DNA of 64,000 nucleotides, from contig NZ_CP059139.1 in assembly GCF_014109765.1 (NCBI RefSeq), positions 2,291,001 through 2,355,000 on the forward strand, in the 5' to 3' direction. Positions 36,123 to 49,800 of the stretch are shown piece after piece. How positions within the stretch are numbered: the first letter of the stretch is position 1; every line of letters begins with the position of its first letter. A program made the position numbers and the translations under genes. The notes beneath the pieces are model-generated. The model was not told the origin of the DNA and made no database searches. It saw nothing but the letters and a program-made list of their open reading frames with translations. This stretch comes from Pseudomonas berkeleyensis. GTDB lineage: Bacteria; Pseudomonadota; Gammaproteobacteria; Pseudomonadales; Pseudomonadaceae.

Positions 36123-36242
36123 GGGCAGTCGGGCAAAGGAAAATATATACCAGGTGCAGGTTCGCCGGCCCCTTTTGCAGAGGGCGCTTTTGTGAAAGTC
36201 TAGCCAAGCCTGCTCGGCTCTCGAAAGGCGTCAGTGAAAAAC

Positions 36243-36260
36243 ACCTGAAAAATGTCAGGT
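36243..36260. promoter_or_regulatory. Perfect inverted repeat upstream of the adhesin secretion operon
   Basis: ACCTGA-AAAATG-TCAGGT is a perfect six-base inverted repeat with six-base spacing, about 90 bases before the tolC-like start and in the divergent region shared with the OmpR-type gene at 35439. It is a candidate operator for one of the two OmpR-type regulators. The rest of the 225-base gap showed no clear sigma-70 or sigma-54 promoter. Confidence 0.4.
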
Positions 36261-36347
36261 TTTGTCAGTTTCATGGAATGGCACAACGCTAGTATGGGTG
36301 TGCCGGTGCGACTCCCGGCATGTCGATGACCATGACGGGTGTGCCCC

Positions 36348-37730
36348 ATGCTTTCAAGAATCAAACCTGCCTTCCAGGCCCGGCGAGAACTGCTCGCGGC
36401 CTGCGTACTGCTCTGCTCCGCGAATGCTTCGGCCGATCAGGGTTTTGCCGCCAATCTCGACCGTATCCTGCGCGAACACCAACTGGTGCGGATGGTTGAC
36501 GCCGATGTCGAGACCGCCCGCGAGCAGGTCAACGTCGAAAAGGCCGCCTATTACCCGAAGCTGACCGTGAATGCGGGAGCAGGGCGCAGAAACACCCACC
36601 GTGAACAAGGCACCGACGGGCATTACGACCCGGTCGATGCCAGCGTAGGGCTCAATCAGCTGATTACCGACTTCGGTGCCACGTCGTCGCGCGTCCAGGC
36701 AGCCAAAGTGGTGCTGGTCAAGGAAGAGGCCGAGCGCGAACTGCAGGTGCAGAACCTCATCCTGGCGGCCATCGAAGCTCAGCTTCAGGTCATCCAGGCC
36801 GAGCGTACCCAGTCCTACGCTCGCCAGTCCGAGCAGAACATCAAGCAGCAGACCTCGCTGGAGAACGCGCGCATGGAGGCCGGCCGAGGCTATGCGACCG
36901 ACGTGCTGCAGGCGAAGTCGCAACTGGCTGGCGCCGAGGCGCGCCGAGTCATGGCTGATAGCCGCATGCGCGAATCCCTGAACCGTTATCGGGTTATCTT
37001 CGGCGAATCCGCGATTGCTCCGGACACCCTGGAGGCACTGGCTATTCCGAGCGATCGTCTGCCTGCCTCGGAGGCAGCCATCGTCGAGAGCGTGCGTCAG
37101 CAGAACCCTGATCTGCTCGCGGCCATCAAACGCGCCGAGGTCACCCTTGCCGAGCGTGACGCCGCACGCAGCAAGGAACTCATGCCACGCTTGTCCTTCC
37201 GGCTGAGCCAGGAGCACTACGAGGACTACGACGACACGCCGGGATTCCGCAACGACACCAAGGCCATGGTCAATTTCGATTGGCAGTTCGACCTCGGTAT
37301 GCGCGCCAACTATGTCACCCGTGCTGCCGACCAGGCTGTTGCCAGTGCCCAGGAAAAGGCCGACTACGTGCGTATCCAAGCCATGGAAGAGGCCCGCAAT
37401 GCCTGGGTTTCCTGGGAAACCTCGCGTGAGCGCGCTGATCACCTGCGTAATCAGGTGCGCATTGCCGAGAGCTTCCTCGAGCTGGCTCGCAAGGAACGTG
37501 AAATGGGGCGTCGCTCGCTGCTCGACATCCTCAACGGTGAAGTCGGCCTGATCAATGCCCAGAGCGACGCTACCGCTGCCGGTATCGACGAGATCATCGC
37601 TGCCTATCGTCTACTGCGTGCAACCGGTCAGTTGAGTCCGGGGATTTTCCGTCAGCCGGGGATCATCGTTCCGGCGGATCGGGCGCTGCCTGTCGCGTCT
37701 CTGGCAGTGGGTCAGCCCAGTAGCAATTGA
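36348..37730 (+). CDS. TolC-family outer-membrane channel of the adhesin type I secretion system
   Basis: A 460-residue TolC/LapE-like protein with a signal peptide (LLCSANASADQ). The two internal repeats of long helices and beta-strands are seen as VNVEKAAYYPKLTVNAGAG, VGLNQLITDFGATSSR and, in the second half, MVNFDWQFDLGMRANY. It forms the outer-membrane tunnel for a type I exporter. It is the first gene of the operon (channel, adhesin, ABC exporter, adaptor), which is why its partner assignment is firm. The ATG at 36348 is preferred over the GTG at 36339. A hairpin lies between it and the adhesin gene. Confidence 0.92.
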   Translation: MLSRIKPAFQARRELLAACVLLCSANASADQGFAANLDRILREHQLVRMVDADVETAREQVNVEKAAYYPKLTVNAGAGRRNTHREQGTDGHYDPVDASVGLNQLITDFGATSSRVQAAKVVLVKEEAERELQVQNLILAAIEAQLQVIQAERTQSYARQSEQNIKQQTSLENARMEAGRGYATDVLQAKSQLAGAEARRVMADSRMRESLNRYRVIFGESAIAPDTLEALAIPSDRLPASEAAIVESVRQQNPDLLAAIKRAEVTLAERDAARSKELMPRLSFRLSQEHYEDYDDTPGFRNDTKAMVNFDWQFDLGMRANYVTRAADQAVASAQEKADYVRIQAMEEARNAWVSWETSRERADHLRNQVRIAESFLELARKEREMGRRSLLDILNGEVGLINAQSDATAAGIDEIIAAYRLLRATGQLSPGIFRQPGIIVPADRALPVASLAVGQPSSN

Positions 37731-37761
37731 GTCTTGAGTCATCGCAATCGCATCGACACGC

Positions 37762-37782
37762 ACGCACCTGTTCCAGGTGCGT
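37762..37782 (+). other. Perfect hairpin between the channel and adhesin genes
   Basis: ACGCACCTG-TTC-CAGGTGCGT forms a nine-base perfect stem with a three-base loop, without a following T run. It may stabilise or separate messages for the channel and the giant adhesin rather than end transcription fully. Confidence 0.6.
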
Positions 37783-37826
37783 TCGCGCTTCCAAAAGACA
37801 GGCTGTAAATAGCAGGAGTAGCCTCA

Positions 37827-40800
37827 ATGGCTGAATTGACGAGTGCACAGATCGATACCCTGGTGCGTGCCGTACAGGTGGTCACGGATTTCCTGAACGG
37901 GCGTGCACCCGACGGGATCGACTCGCTCGAGCAGGCTCTGACCGTCATGAGTCAGATGCTCCGCAGCGCCGGTATTCCCGTGCAGTTGGCCGAAAGCCTG
38001 CGTCAGTCCATTGCCGAGCAGGCCCGCGCTACGCAGTCGCAGCCGGAAGCGGTCGAAGCGTTTTCCTGGGTACAGAGCTGGTTGGCGAATGCTGATATCG
38101 AGGTTCAGAGGCTCGATGAAGGAAGCACGAGCGCGCCCCTCGATGTGCTCACGCCCATGGCGGAACCGGCTCCGTCGATTTCGGCTCCAGCCCCGTTCGA
38201 CAGTACTCATCGTCCTGAAATCACCGGCCTGCTGGGTCAGGACATCGATCGAAGCGATGTGGCGACGCAACCCGAGCGTACGCAACTGACCGGTGACCTC
38301 AGCGGTAGCGGCGTGTTGCCCCCGGGTGTGCCGCCGGAACTGGCCATGCTCAACCTCGACGGCTTCGGCCCTGGTCTGCTCGGTGGCGTTACCACGGGTA
38401 TTGGCCCAGGCGGCGCATCGCAGGGCACTGGCGGGGTGGCAGGGGGCGGTCTCGGTGTGTTCCCCAACTTCCGTGACGACAGCGGCATCGGCAGCAGTCT
38501 GTCTGCTGGCACTGACCGCGGCTTGCCGCCGGACACCTCAGGCAACGAGGCTACGCCGCCGACTGGTAGCAGCCAGCCGACCTCGGTTCTTTCCGTCCGA
38601 GGTGCTGGTGATGTGGTCGAGGGGGATAGCGGCGACACCATGGTGCTGGTATTTACCGTGAGCCGCACCTCCGCAACGGGTGCTGCTCAGGTGCAGTGGA
38701 CACTCAGCGGTCTCGATCCTGCCCTGTTCGGCGGCTCGCTGCCCAGTGGCGCGCTGGTTTTCGCCGACGGCCAGACCGAACAGCAGATTCGTATCGAGGT
38801 GCCGGGCGACTATCTGGCGCAGGGCGACCGCACGGCCGTGGTGTCCTTGAGCAGCCCGAGTGCCGGCAGCCAGCTTGGCCAGTCCAGCGCTTCGGTACAG
38901 ATTCTCGACAACGACGCCACCGTCAGCATCCAGGCCACGCGTCTGCAGGTGTTGGAGGGTGATGAGGGCGAGCAGCAGTTACTGACCTTCGTGGTCACGC
39001 GCAGCAACGGTCGCGCCGAGGCAACCATCGATTGGGCTGCCAGCGGCCTGGACGAAGCGGACATCGGCGGCCCACTGCCTTCCGGCACCCTGACCTTCGG
39101 CATTGGCGAGGTGAGCAAGACCATCAGCATCCCGTTGCTTGGCGACCGCGTGGTCGAGCCCAATGAGGTGCTGCAGGTCAGCCTGAGCAATCCCAGCAGC
39201 AACCTGACCATCGTCACCGCTGACGCCACCACCACGGTGCTCAACGATGACGGCCTGGTGTCGATTCGCGCCAACCAGTCGCAGGTCGTCGAAGGCGACA
39301 CCGGCACCACCACGACCATCAGCTTCACCGTCACCCGTACCGATTCGCTGAGCAGTGGTTCGGTGCGCTGGTCGGTCAGCGGCGTCGATGCCGAAGACCT
39401 GATCGAAGGCATCGACGGCGGCTTCCTGCATTTCGCCGCCGGCGAGACCAGTCGCGACATCGTGCTTACCGTGCGCGGCGACCGTGAGGTCGAGGACGAC
39501 AAGACCCTGACCGTCAGCCTGCAGAGCGAGCAGAGCAACCTGCGTGTCTCTGGCGGTAGTGCCAGTACCGTGATCCTCAACGATGACACCGGCGTCAGCC
39601 TGCGTGGCGTGACCATGGACGTGATGGAAGGTGGTCAGGGTCAGCAGACCGCGATCACCTTCATGGTGACTCGTTCCGAGCTGCTGGATCAGAGCCTCAG
39701 CATCGATTGGCGCTTCGTCCGTGTGGGTACCCATGCCGCCGACGCTAACGACTTTGTCGCCGGGCAGAACCTGCTCAACCTGGCCGATGGCATGCCCAGC
39801 GGTGGTGTCACCTTCGCGCCCAACGAGACGCAGAAGTTGGTCACCGTGTGGGTCAAAGGCGACAACCTGGCGGAAATGGACGAGACCTTCGGCATCGTTC
39901 TGCACAACCCGCCGGCCGGTGTGCAGATCATCAACGGCGAAGCCTACGGCACCATCCGCACCGACGAATCGGTGTACAGCATCGAGGCCGTCACGCCATC
40001 CACCGTCGAGGGTAATGGCGTAGGCGGGGTGCAGGCATTCATCGTCACCCGCACGGGTAACATCAGCAGTGCCGGGCAGATCGGCTACCAGATCGCCGGC
40101 TATGGCGAGCTGCCGACTGACATCAACGATTTTGCCGTCGACCAACCCATGAGCGGCACCGTGCAGTTTGCCGCGGGTGAAAGCAGCAAGGTCATCTACG
40201 TGCGCCTCAACGGTGATACCCAGATCGAGGGCACCGAGAGCTACACCGTGTCGCTGCAGGCGCAGGATGCCAACAGCCAGATCGATGTCGGTGCCGCGCT
40301 GGCCAGCATCGATTCGGATGACCAGGCCGTCTCCATCGTCGCGCGCAATGCCAACGTGCGCGAAGGCACCACCAGCACCACGCCGCTGGAGTTCGTGGTG
40401 ACTCGTACCGGCGAGCTGTCGCTGTCCGGCACCGTGCAGTGGCACGTGCAGGGCTTCGGCAACAACCCGGTGGACGCGGCCGACTTCGGCGGCACCTGGC
40501 CGTCCGGCACTGTCGAGTTCGCCCCCGGCCAAAGCAGTGCGGTGATTCGTTTCAGCGCGACCCCGGACAGCCACTATGAGCCCACTGAAGGGCTGCAGGT
40601 GGTGATCAGCAGTACCACGCCGGGCATGACCATCATTCAGGATCGCGCCAACGGCAGTCTGATCAACGATGACGCGCGCCTGAGCCTTGATGGCAGTGGC
40701 CTGGTCGCAGCCGAGGGCAATAGCGACACGCCGCGTTCGCTGAACTTCACCGTGCAGCGTCAGGGCGACCTGACCCAGAGTGTCAGCGTCGACTGGCGTC

Positions 40801-43800
40801 TGGTGTTCGGCAGCGATGCCAACTCCGCCAATGCCGCCGACTTCCTCGCCGGTACGGCTTTCAGCGGTACCCTCGAATTCGGTCGCGGCGTACAGAGCCT
40901 GGTGGTGACGCTGCCGCTGTCGCCGGACAATCTGGTCGAGCTGGACGAAACCTTCCAGGTGGTGCTGAGCAACCCCAGCCCCGGCGCGGAAATTTCCGTC
41001 GGATCAGCCAATGGCCTGATCCGCAACGACGACGTGGTGTTCAACCTGCTGTCCCAGGCTGACAGCCTGGAAGGCAGCGGCGGCAGTCATGAGCTGCGCT
41101 ACGTGGTCGAACGCAGCGGCGACCTGACCGGCAGCGACACCATCACCTGGAGCCTTGCTCCTGGCGCCATCAATGGCGTGGATGGCAGCGATTTCGTCGG
41201 TGGTGTGTTGCCCAGCGGCACCTTGGTGTTCACTGCGGGCGTCGATCGCATGGAGATCGTTCTGCACATCGCTACCGACTCGCAGCTGGAAGCTGACGAG
41301 AGTTTCGTGCTCAGTCTCGGCACCCCGAACCCGGGCGCTACCGTTGGCAATGGCAGCGTCAACGGCATGCTGCTCAATGACGACCAGCAGTTCGCCATTC
41401 AGGCGCAGACCGCCAGCGTCGCCGAAGGCGGCGACGGCCAGGTGGCGCAACTGAATTTTCTGGTCAACCGCACCGGCTACCTGAACGGTACCGGCAGCGT
41501 GGCCTGGCGCGTGGTCGGCGAGGGCGGTAACCCGGTCGATGGCGCCGATTTCGTCGGCGGCGTGCTGCCGTCCGGCACACTCAACTTCACCAGCGGCCAG
41601 ACCAGCCAGACCATCACCTTGCAGGTGGCGGGCGACTATCGTCTGGAAGCCAGCGAAGGTCTGCGTGTCGAACTCTACGACCCGTCCACCGGCGCCAGCC
41701 TGGGCAATGCCTCGGCCACGGCGACCATCACCAACGATGACACCGGCCTGGCCATCGCCACCACCCGCAGTGGCCTGGTTGAGGGCGACAGTGGCAGCGT
41801 CATTCATGAATTCACAGTGACCCGCTCCGGTGTCACCACGGGCACCACCAGCGTCGACTGGAGTCTGTCTGGCGAGGTCGATGCCGCGGACTTCGTCGGC
41901 GGTGTGCTGCCGTCCGGTACCGTCACCTTCGGCCCGGGCGAGACCAGCAAGGTCATCCAGATATCTGTGCGTGGCGACCGCGATGTGGAGGGTGACGAGT
42001 CCTTCACCGTGACCCTCGGCAACGCCAGTGGTCATGCCGACATCCTGGTCGGCGAGGCCCAGGGCAGCATCGTTTCCGATGACGTCGGCATCAGTATCCA
42101 GGCCGAGCAAGCCGCGGTGGATGAAGGCGCGGCGGGCGAAACCCAGGTGCTGCGCTTTACCGTGACCCGCAGCGGTGACCTGTCCGGCCCGGTCAGCGTG
42201 ACCTGGACTGCCAGCGGCTTGCAGGCCGATGATTTCGTCCTCGGTACTGCGCTCAATGGTCTTGTGGAATTCGCTGCCGGCGAAACCAGCAAGGTGATCG
42301 AGCTGACCCTGGCCGGTGATGCCGTGCTGGAAAGCGACGAAACCCTCACCCTGACCTTGGGTAACCCGGTCTCGAACCCGGCCTATGGCCAGACCCAACT
42401 GCTCACCGACACCGCCAGCACCCTGGTGCGCAACGATGACCTGGCGCTGTCAATCGACGCTGACCAGGCCAGCGCGGCCGAAGGCGATGCCGGCCAGGAG
42501 CGCAGTTTTACCTTCACCGTGACGCGCAGTGGCGACCTGCGCGCCACCAGCGTCGACTGGAAAGTGGCGGTCGGGCAGGGCGTCGATGCCGCCAGCCTGG
42601 CTGATTTCGTCGTGGGCCAGGACGCACTCGGCGCTAACGCCGGCTTGCCGTCCGGCACCGTGGCCTTTGCCGAAGGCCAGACCAGTGTGCAGATCACCGT
42701 GCGTGTGGCCGGCGATGGCCATATCGAGCTGGATGAAAGCTTCAGCGTCGAGTTGCAGGCCCGCGATGGCAACACCGAGCTGACGGTGGCCAGCGCCGAG
42801 ACTCGTATCGACAACGATGACATGGGCTTCTCCATCACCCCTCTGGCCGCCGACAAGGCCGAAGGCAATAGCGGCACCACCGCGTTCACCTTCACCGTGA
42901 CCCGTGCCGGCGACCTGGGCTCGGCTGCCCTGGTGGACTGGTCGCTGTCCGGTATCGCCAATGCCGCGGATTTCGCTGCCAGCAGCGGTACCCTGAGCTT
43001 CGCCGCTGGCGAAGCGAGCAAGACGCTGACCATCCAGGTCAACGGCGACCTGCAGGTGGAGGCCGATGAAACCTTCACCGTCACTCTGAACAACGCCCGC
43101 CTGGAAGACGGCACGCCGCAGGCGGTGGTCGATGGCACGGCCGATGGGGTGATTCGCAACGACGATCAGGGCTTCTCGGTGAACGCCGAGCAGGCCAGCA
43201 TCAGCGAGGGCAACAGCGGCAGCAAGACGGTGATCTACACCATCGTGCGCAGTGGCGACCTCACCGGCAGCGCCACGGTCGACTATCAGGTCACTGGCAG
43301 CAACGGCGGCGACGCAGCCGACACCATCGGTGGTCTACCGGCCGGTAGCCTGACGTTCGCCCCCGGCCAGTCCGAGCGTACCGTCAGCTTCGTTCTGCGT
43401 GGCGACACCCGCGTAGAGGCGGACGAGGCCTTCACCCTGACGCTGAGCAACCCCAGCGCCGGCATCCTGATCAAGCCCAGCGACAGCACGCTGGTCACCA
43501 ACGATGACACCAACTTCAGCATCAGCGCGCCGGCTGCACAGAACGAAGGCGCCACAGGGGATGTCACCGAATTCACCTTCACCGTCACGCGTAGCGGCGT
43601 GACCACTGGCACAGGCTCCGTGCAGTGGCGCCTGGATCCGGCCACGGGCATCAATGCAACCGATTTCCAGGGTAGCCAGGATACCCTTGACAACAACGCC
43701 GGGCTGCCCAGTGGTACGGTCAGCTTCGCAGCCGGCCAGACCAGCCAGACCATCACCATCCGCGTGCGTGGCGACAACACCGTGGAGAGCAATGAGTCGC

Positions 43801-46800
43801 TGCAGGTATCGCTGTTCAACCCAACGGGCGGCACCATCGAAGCGGGCGAGGGCACGGCCAGCACGCAGATCGTCAATGACGACGCCAGCTTCAGCATCGC
43901 CGCCAATGCTGCCACCCAGGCCGAAGGCAATAGCGGCGAGCGCGATGTCGTATTTACCGTGACCCGCAGCGGTTCTCTGAACGGCGCCCGCGACATGACC
44001 TGGACATTGTCCGGTGGCTTGAACGCCAGCGATCTCGGTGTTGGTCAGGCCTCTAGCGGAACACTCAGCTTCGCCGATGGCCAGAGCACTGCCACCGTGG
44101 TGATCCGCGTGCGCGGCGACTCCAATGTCGAGGATGACGAGGCCGTCACCGTGACGCTCTCCAACCCCTCGGCCAACGCCAGCATCGGCACCGCTAGCGC
44201 CACCACCACCCTGACCAACGACGACGCCTCGCTGAGCATCAGCCCATTGTCCGCCGACAAGGGCGAAGGCAACAGCGGCTACGTCGAGTTCACCTTTACC
44301 GTGACCCGCGCTGGCTATACCAACCAGGTCAGTACGGTCGACTGGCGTGTCGATCCCAGCGTCGCCAACTCGGTGAACGGCGCTGACTTCTTCAGCAGCC
44401 AGGCCGCCGGTGTGCTGCGTGATGTCGATGGCATCCCTTATGGCACCGTGACCTTCGCCGCGGGTGAAACCAGCAAGACCATCACCCTGCGCGTGGCCGG
44501 CGACAGCCAGCTCGAAAGCAACGAAACGCTGCGGGTGCTGCTGGAGAACGCCTCGCCGGGTAACGAGATCGCCACGGCCAGTGCCGATGGCGTGGTGCGC
44601 AACGACGATGCCGAGGTGAGCATCACCGGTACTCTGGTGGTCAATGAGGGAGACGCGGGCCATGGTCAGGGCGCGTTCTTCGAGTATACCGTCACCCGTA
44701 CTGGCAACCTGAACCAGACCAGCACGGTTAACTGGGCCGTGCAGCATATCGATACCACCTCCGCCGACTTCACCAATGGCTCGGTGAACCTCAATCCCAC
44801 CGGCACCGTGACATTCGCTGCGAACGAGACCACCCAGACCTTCCGCGTCTACGCCTATGGCGATACCGGGGTCGGCAGCATCGAGGGTAACGAGCGTTTC
44901 AACCTGGTGCTGAGCAACCCCAGCGGTGGCACCTCGATCGGCAGCAATGGCAGCGTGCAGAGCACCATCGCCAACGACGATACCCGGGTCACCATCGAGT
45001 GGGTACAGGCCCGTCAGGCCGAGAAGATCGAGGGGGAAAGCACCACCTACACCATCAACCTGACCCGCAGCGGCGACACCAGCAAGGTTTCTACACTGAA
45101 CTGGGCGGTCAGCGGCGAGCAGGTGAGCCTCAACGGCGGCTGGAGCTGGGAGGGTATCGCGGATGGCACCGACTTCGGCGGCACACTGCCGTCGGGCAAC
45201 GTGCGTTTCGAGGTCGGCCAGACCAGTAAGACCATAACCTTCACCGTGCGCGGTGACGATGTCGTCGAGAACAATGAGTGGTTCAAGGTACTGTTCAGCA
45301 ATACCGGGGGCATCGACGAGTTGTATGCACCGCAGAGCGGTAACCAGGGCATCATCAGTGCCACGCAGCAGACGACCAACAAGAGCGAGACCGGTGTCTA
45401 CTTGTTCGGTGAGATCCAGCGCGACGAAGCCGAGTTCTACATCCAGGACACGCCTACCACCGGGCGCAATCGTTTCGAAGGCGACACTGTTGCCGATGGC
45501 GGCAGTGCGGCCGATGGCTATATCGAGCACACCTTCGCCGTCTATCGCACCATTTCCACCGCTGGCCCGGCATGGGTCGACTGGGCGGTGCAGACCAGTG
45601 TCGGCAATTACGTGTCGATGGATGCCAATGACTTCGCGCCAGGTGAAGCGCTCTCCGGGCGTCTGGAGTTCGTCGATGGGCAATCGGTCGGCTATGTCAC
45701 CATTCGTACACGTGTGGACGATGTTGGTGAATACGATGAAGCCTTCCGTCTCTATCTCACTCAGGCCAGCCCCGGCAGCAGTATCCAATCCGGTTCGACT
45801 GCCAACCCGGGCTACGTCAACAACCATGTGGTGCTACAGAACGACGACACCCGCTTCGATGTCAGCAGCGAGCGTGTCAGCGAGGGTGACGAGCTGGTCT
45901 TCACCATCACCCGCGCCGGCGACCAGCGCGGTAGTGATTCTGTGGATTGGCAGATCGTCCTGGGCGGTTCGGAGACGAGTAACGAATCCAACAACGTACG
46001 CAACGACTGGTACAAGCTCGACCCGGCCGACCTCGACATGGACGCGATCCTGGCCAACAACCCCGGCCTGTCCTGGAACGCGGCCACGCGCACGCTGAGC
46101 GGCAGCTTCACCTTCCTCGATGGCGAGCTGACCAAGACCGTCACCCTCTACACCGTCAACGACACGCTGACCGAGACCTGGCGCGAAGAAGTGAAGATGG
46201 TGCTGAGCAACCCGCAGAACCTCGATGGCGACATCGAGACGCCGTCGCTCGGTTACAACCAGGATGGCTGGGTGCTGAACGACGAGCCGGCGGCACTGCT
46301 TGCCGTGACCAGCAGCACCAGCGAGGTGTTCGAAGGCAATTCAGGCACCACCAGTGTCACCTTCACCATCACCCGTACCGCACAGCCCGGTGGCAGTGTG
46401 GACTACGCCAGCAGCGTGGCCTGGCAGATCGTCGGCGACAACATCAACTGGGGCGGCAATGGCGGGGCGCAGGTCAGCGCCTATGGTGGCAATGCCACAG
46501 CGGTGACGTCGGCAAGCTCCAGCACCACCTATGGTGTGGTGAATTTTGCTGCGGGTGAGACCAGCAAGCAGGTCACGGTAACCTTCCCGGGTGACACCGT
46601 GATCGAGCCGGACACCCTGCTGAACTTCTCGCTGATCTCGCCGAACGAGGCCTACAACCATCCGTTCATCAGCTCGCAATACCGTGACGAGTACGGCCCG
46701 ACCGGCATTGACCCGGCGCAGAGCAGTGCCAGCACGACGCTGAAGAACGACGATATCCGTCTGTGGGTCGGTTCTTTTGGCAACGCCGATCCGGTCGCCA

Positions 46801-49800
46801 GTGGTTACGAGGGGCAGCCGCTGAACTTCACCATCGTGCGCAGCGGGCGCATGGATAACGCGCTGACCATCGGTTACACCCTGACCAACGGCAGCACCAC
46901 CAACGCCGACTTCGTCAGCCTGAGCGGCACCTTCACCCTGCCTGCCGGGATGTCCAGCTACAACGTCTCGCTGCTCGACCTGCTCAAGGCCGACGGCATC
47001 ATCGAGAACACCGAGAATTTCACCCTGCGTCTCAATGCGCCGGCCGACACCACCGGTGCCACCGTGCGTTTTGGCATCGATGGCTGGAGCGCCAGTAGTG
47101 CCACCAATATGAACGTCACCGGCACGCTGTTGGAAAGCGATACGCGCTACACCGCCACGCCGACCAACGCCAGCCAGAGCGAGGCGGATGCCGGCCAGAC
47201 CACCACCTATTCGTTGACGGTCAACCGCACCGGCTATACCGGCGTTGGGTCGGTGAAATGGCGTGTCGAGGGTGTGGGAGCGAACCCGGCCGATGCTGCG
47301 GATTTCTCCGGTGGTGTATTGCCCAGCGGCACCCTGAGCTTTGCCAATGGTGTGATGACCGGCAACATCAACATCGTCGTGCGCGGTGATGGCCAGGTCG
47401 AGAACAACGAAGGCTTCCGCGTGGTGTTCTACGAGGAGACCCTCAACAGCGCCGGTATCGTCAATCGCCCGGTCACCGGGCAGAACAGCCCTGATCTGAC
47501 CATCGTCAACGATGACACCGGCATCAGCATTGCCGATGCCTCGATCACCGAGACCGATGCCAACCAGACCCTGACCTTCACCGTCACCCGTTCGGGCGTC
47601 ATCAGCGGCACTTCCAGCATGAACTGGTCGCTGCTGCACGACACCACCAACGCCGCCGACTTCACCGGTGCCACCAGCGGCGTGGTGAACTTCGCCGCCA
47701 ACCAGACCACGGCGCAGATCACCGTGACCGTTGTCGGCGATGTCACTCCTGAACAGGTGGAGAAGTTCCGCATCGCTCTGAGCAACTTCAGCAGCGACAT
47801 CAGTGACCAGATCCGCACCACGGCCGAAGGCACCATCCGCAATGACGACGCGAGCTTCTCCATCGCCCCGTTGCAGGGTGCGAGTAACGAAGGCCAGGCG
47901 CAGACCTTCGTTATCACCCGCAGCCACAGCACCGAGCAGAACCAGACCATCAACTGGCAGGTGCTGTTCAACGGCACGGCCAACAACGCCGATCTCAGCG
48001 GGCCGCTGTCGGGCTCGGTGACCTTTGCGCCGGGCGAACTGACCAAGACCATCAGCGTGCAGTCCAACCAGGACGCCGTGGCCGAGGCCGACGAAACCTA
48101 CAGCGTGCAGATCACCCTGGGCGCGGGCACTACGGGTGATACCATCACCCAGGCCGCTGCCGAGGGCACCATCCTCAACGACGATGCGGCCTTCAACATC
48201 GTGGCTGATCAGAGTGAACTGGCCGAAGGGCATAGCGGCACTACGGCCTTTACCTTCACCGTACAGCGCAGTGGCGATACAAGCGGCAGTGCCAGCGTCA
48301 ACTGGCGCCTGGGGTCGATGCTGGCTGGCGTGGCCGATTTCGCCACGGCCGATCAGTTGGGCGACAACAGCGGCCTGCCGAGCGGCAGCCTGACGTTCGC
48401 CGATGGCGAGTCGAGCAAGACCATCACCGTGCTGGTCAACGGCGATACCCTGGTGGAGGGCGACGAAACCTTCCAGATCGTGCTGGGCAACCCGGTCGGT
48501 GCGCAGATCCAGACCGGCAGCGCCAGCAGCACCATCGTCAACGACGATGCCAGCATCAGCATCGCCGCCACCGATGCCAGCAAGGCCGAGGGCAACAGCG
48601 GCACAACCGCATTCACCTTCACCATCACCCGCACCGGTGCGCTAGATCAGCCGAAGACCGTCGATTGGGCGGTGATTGGGCATGGTGCACATCCGGTCGA
48701 TGGCGCTGACTTCGAATTTGGCTCATTGCCGTCCGGCTCGCTGGTACTGCCGGCCGGCCAGGCCAGCGTCACCCTGACCATCAACGTGCGCGGCGATGTC
48801 CTGGCGGAACACGACGAAGGTTTCAGCGTGGTGCTGAGCAACCCGGCCAGCGGCCTGGTGATTGACCAGGCCAGCGCAGACGGCCTGATCATCGCCGATG
48901 ACGTGGTGATCGACGTGACCGCACCGGCCGCCCAGGCCGAAGGCGATGATGGCCAGACCACCTGGTTCGATTTCGTGCTCACCCGAAGCGGCAAGCTGTC
49001 CGGTAGCGAAACCATCAACTGGAGCGTGGCTGGTATCGGCGCCAATCCTGCCTCGGCCGATGACTTCCTGCAGACCAGCGGTAGCGTCACCTTCGCGGCC
49101 GGTCAGGAGCAACTGACCATTCGCGTGCCAGTGCGTGGCGACTACAGCGGCGAGGCCAACGAGGACTTCCGCCTCAGTCTCAGCAGCTCCGATGGCGTGG
49201 TGTTCACCCAGGCCACGGCTGATGCCACCATCGTCAACGACGACGTGTCGCTGACTATCGTGGCCACTGACGCGCGTCACGTCGAAGGTCATGACGGCCT
49301 GCAGACCGTCTACACCTTCACCGTCAGCCGCAGCGGCAACCTCGATCTGGCCACCAGTGTGGACTGGAGCCTGCAGGGGTTGGCCGATGCCGCCGACTTC
49401 CTCGGTGGCGTGCTGCCCAGCGGCACGTTGAACTTCGCTTCGGGCGAGGCCGGCAGCCAGACCATCAGCATCACCGTCATCGGTGATCGCGCGGTCGAGC
49501 CGGACGAAACCTTCCAGGTGGTGCTCGGCAATGCATCGGCTGGCTCCGACATCAAGGTCGGCAGTGCCACCGGTACCATCGTCAGCGATGACGTGCACTG
49601 GGATATCGGTGTCACCACCACGCCGGTCGAGGGCGACAGTGGCGCCACGGGCTACCAGTTCCTGGTTACCCGTACTGGCAGCGGCCTGGCCACGACCCTG
49701 GCCTGGAGCGTGGCTGGCAGCGGTGCCAATCCGGCTTCAGCGGACGATTTCTTCGGCGGCCAACTGCCGTTCGGTGAGCTGACCTTCGCCGAAGGTCAGA

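Noticed and set aside
36270..36300. A sigma-54-like promoter (ATGGCACAACGCTAGTA) before the channel gene
   Set aside because: The GG is followed after ten bases by GT, not GC, so the essential -12 element is missing.
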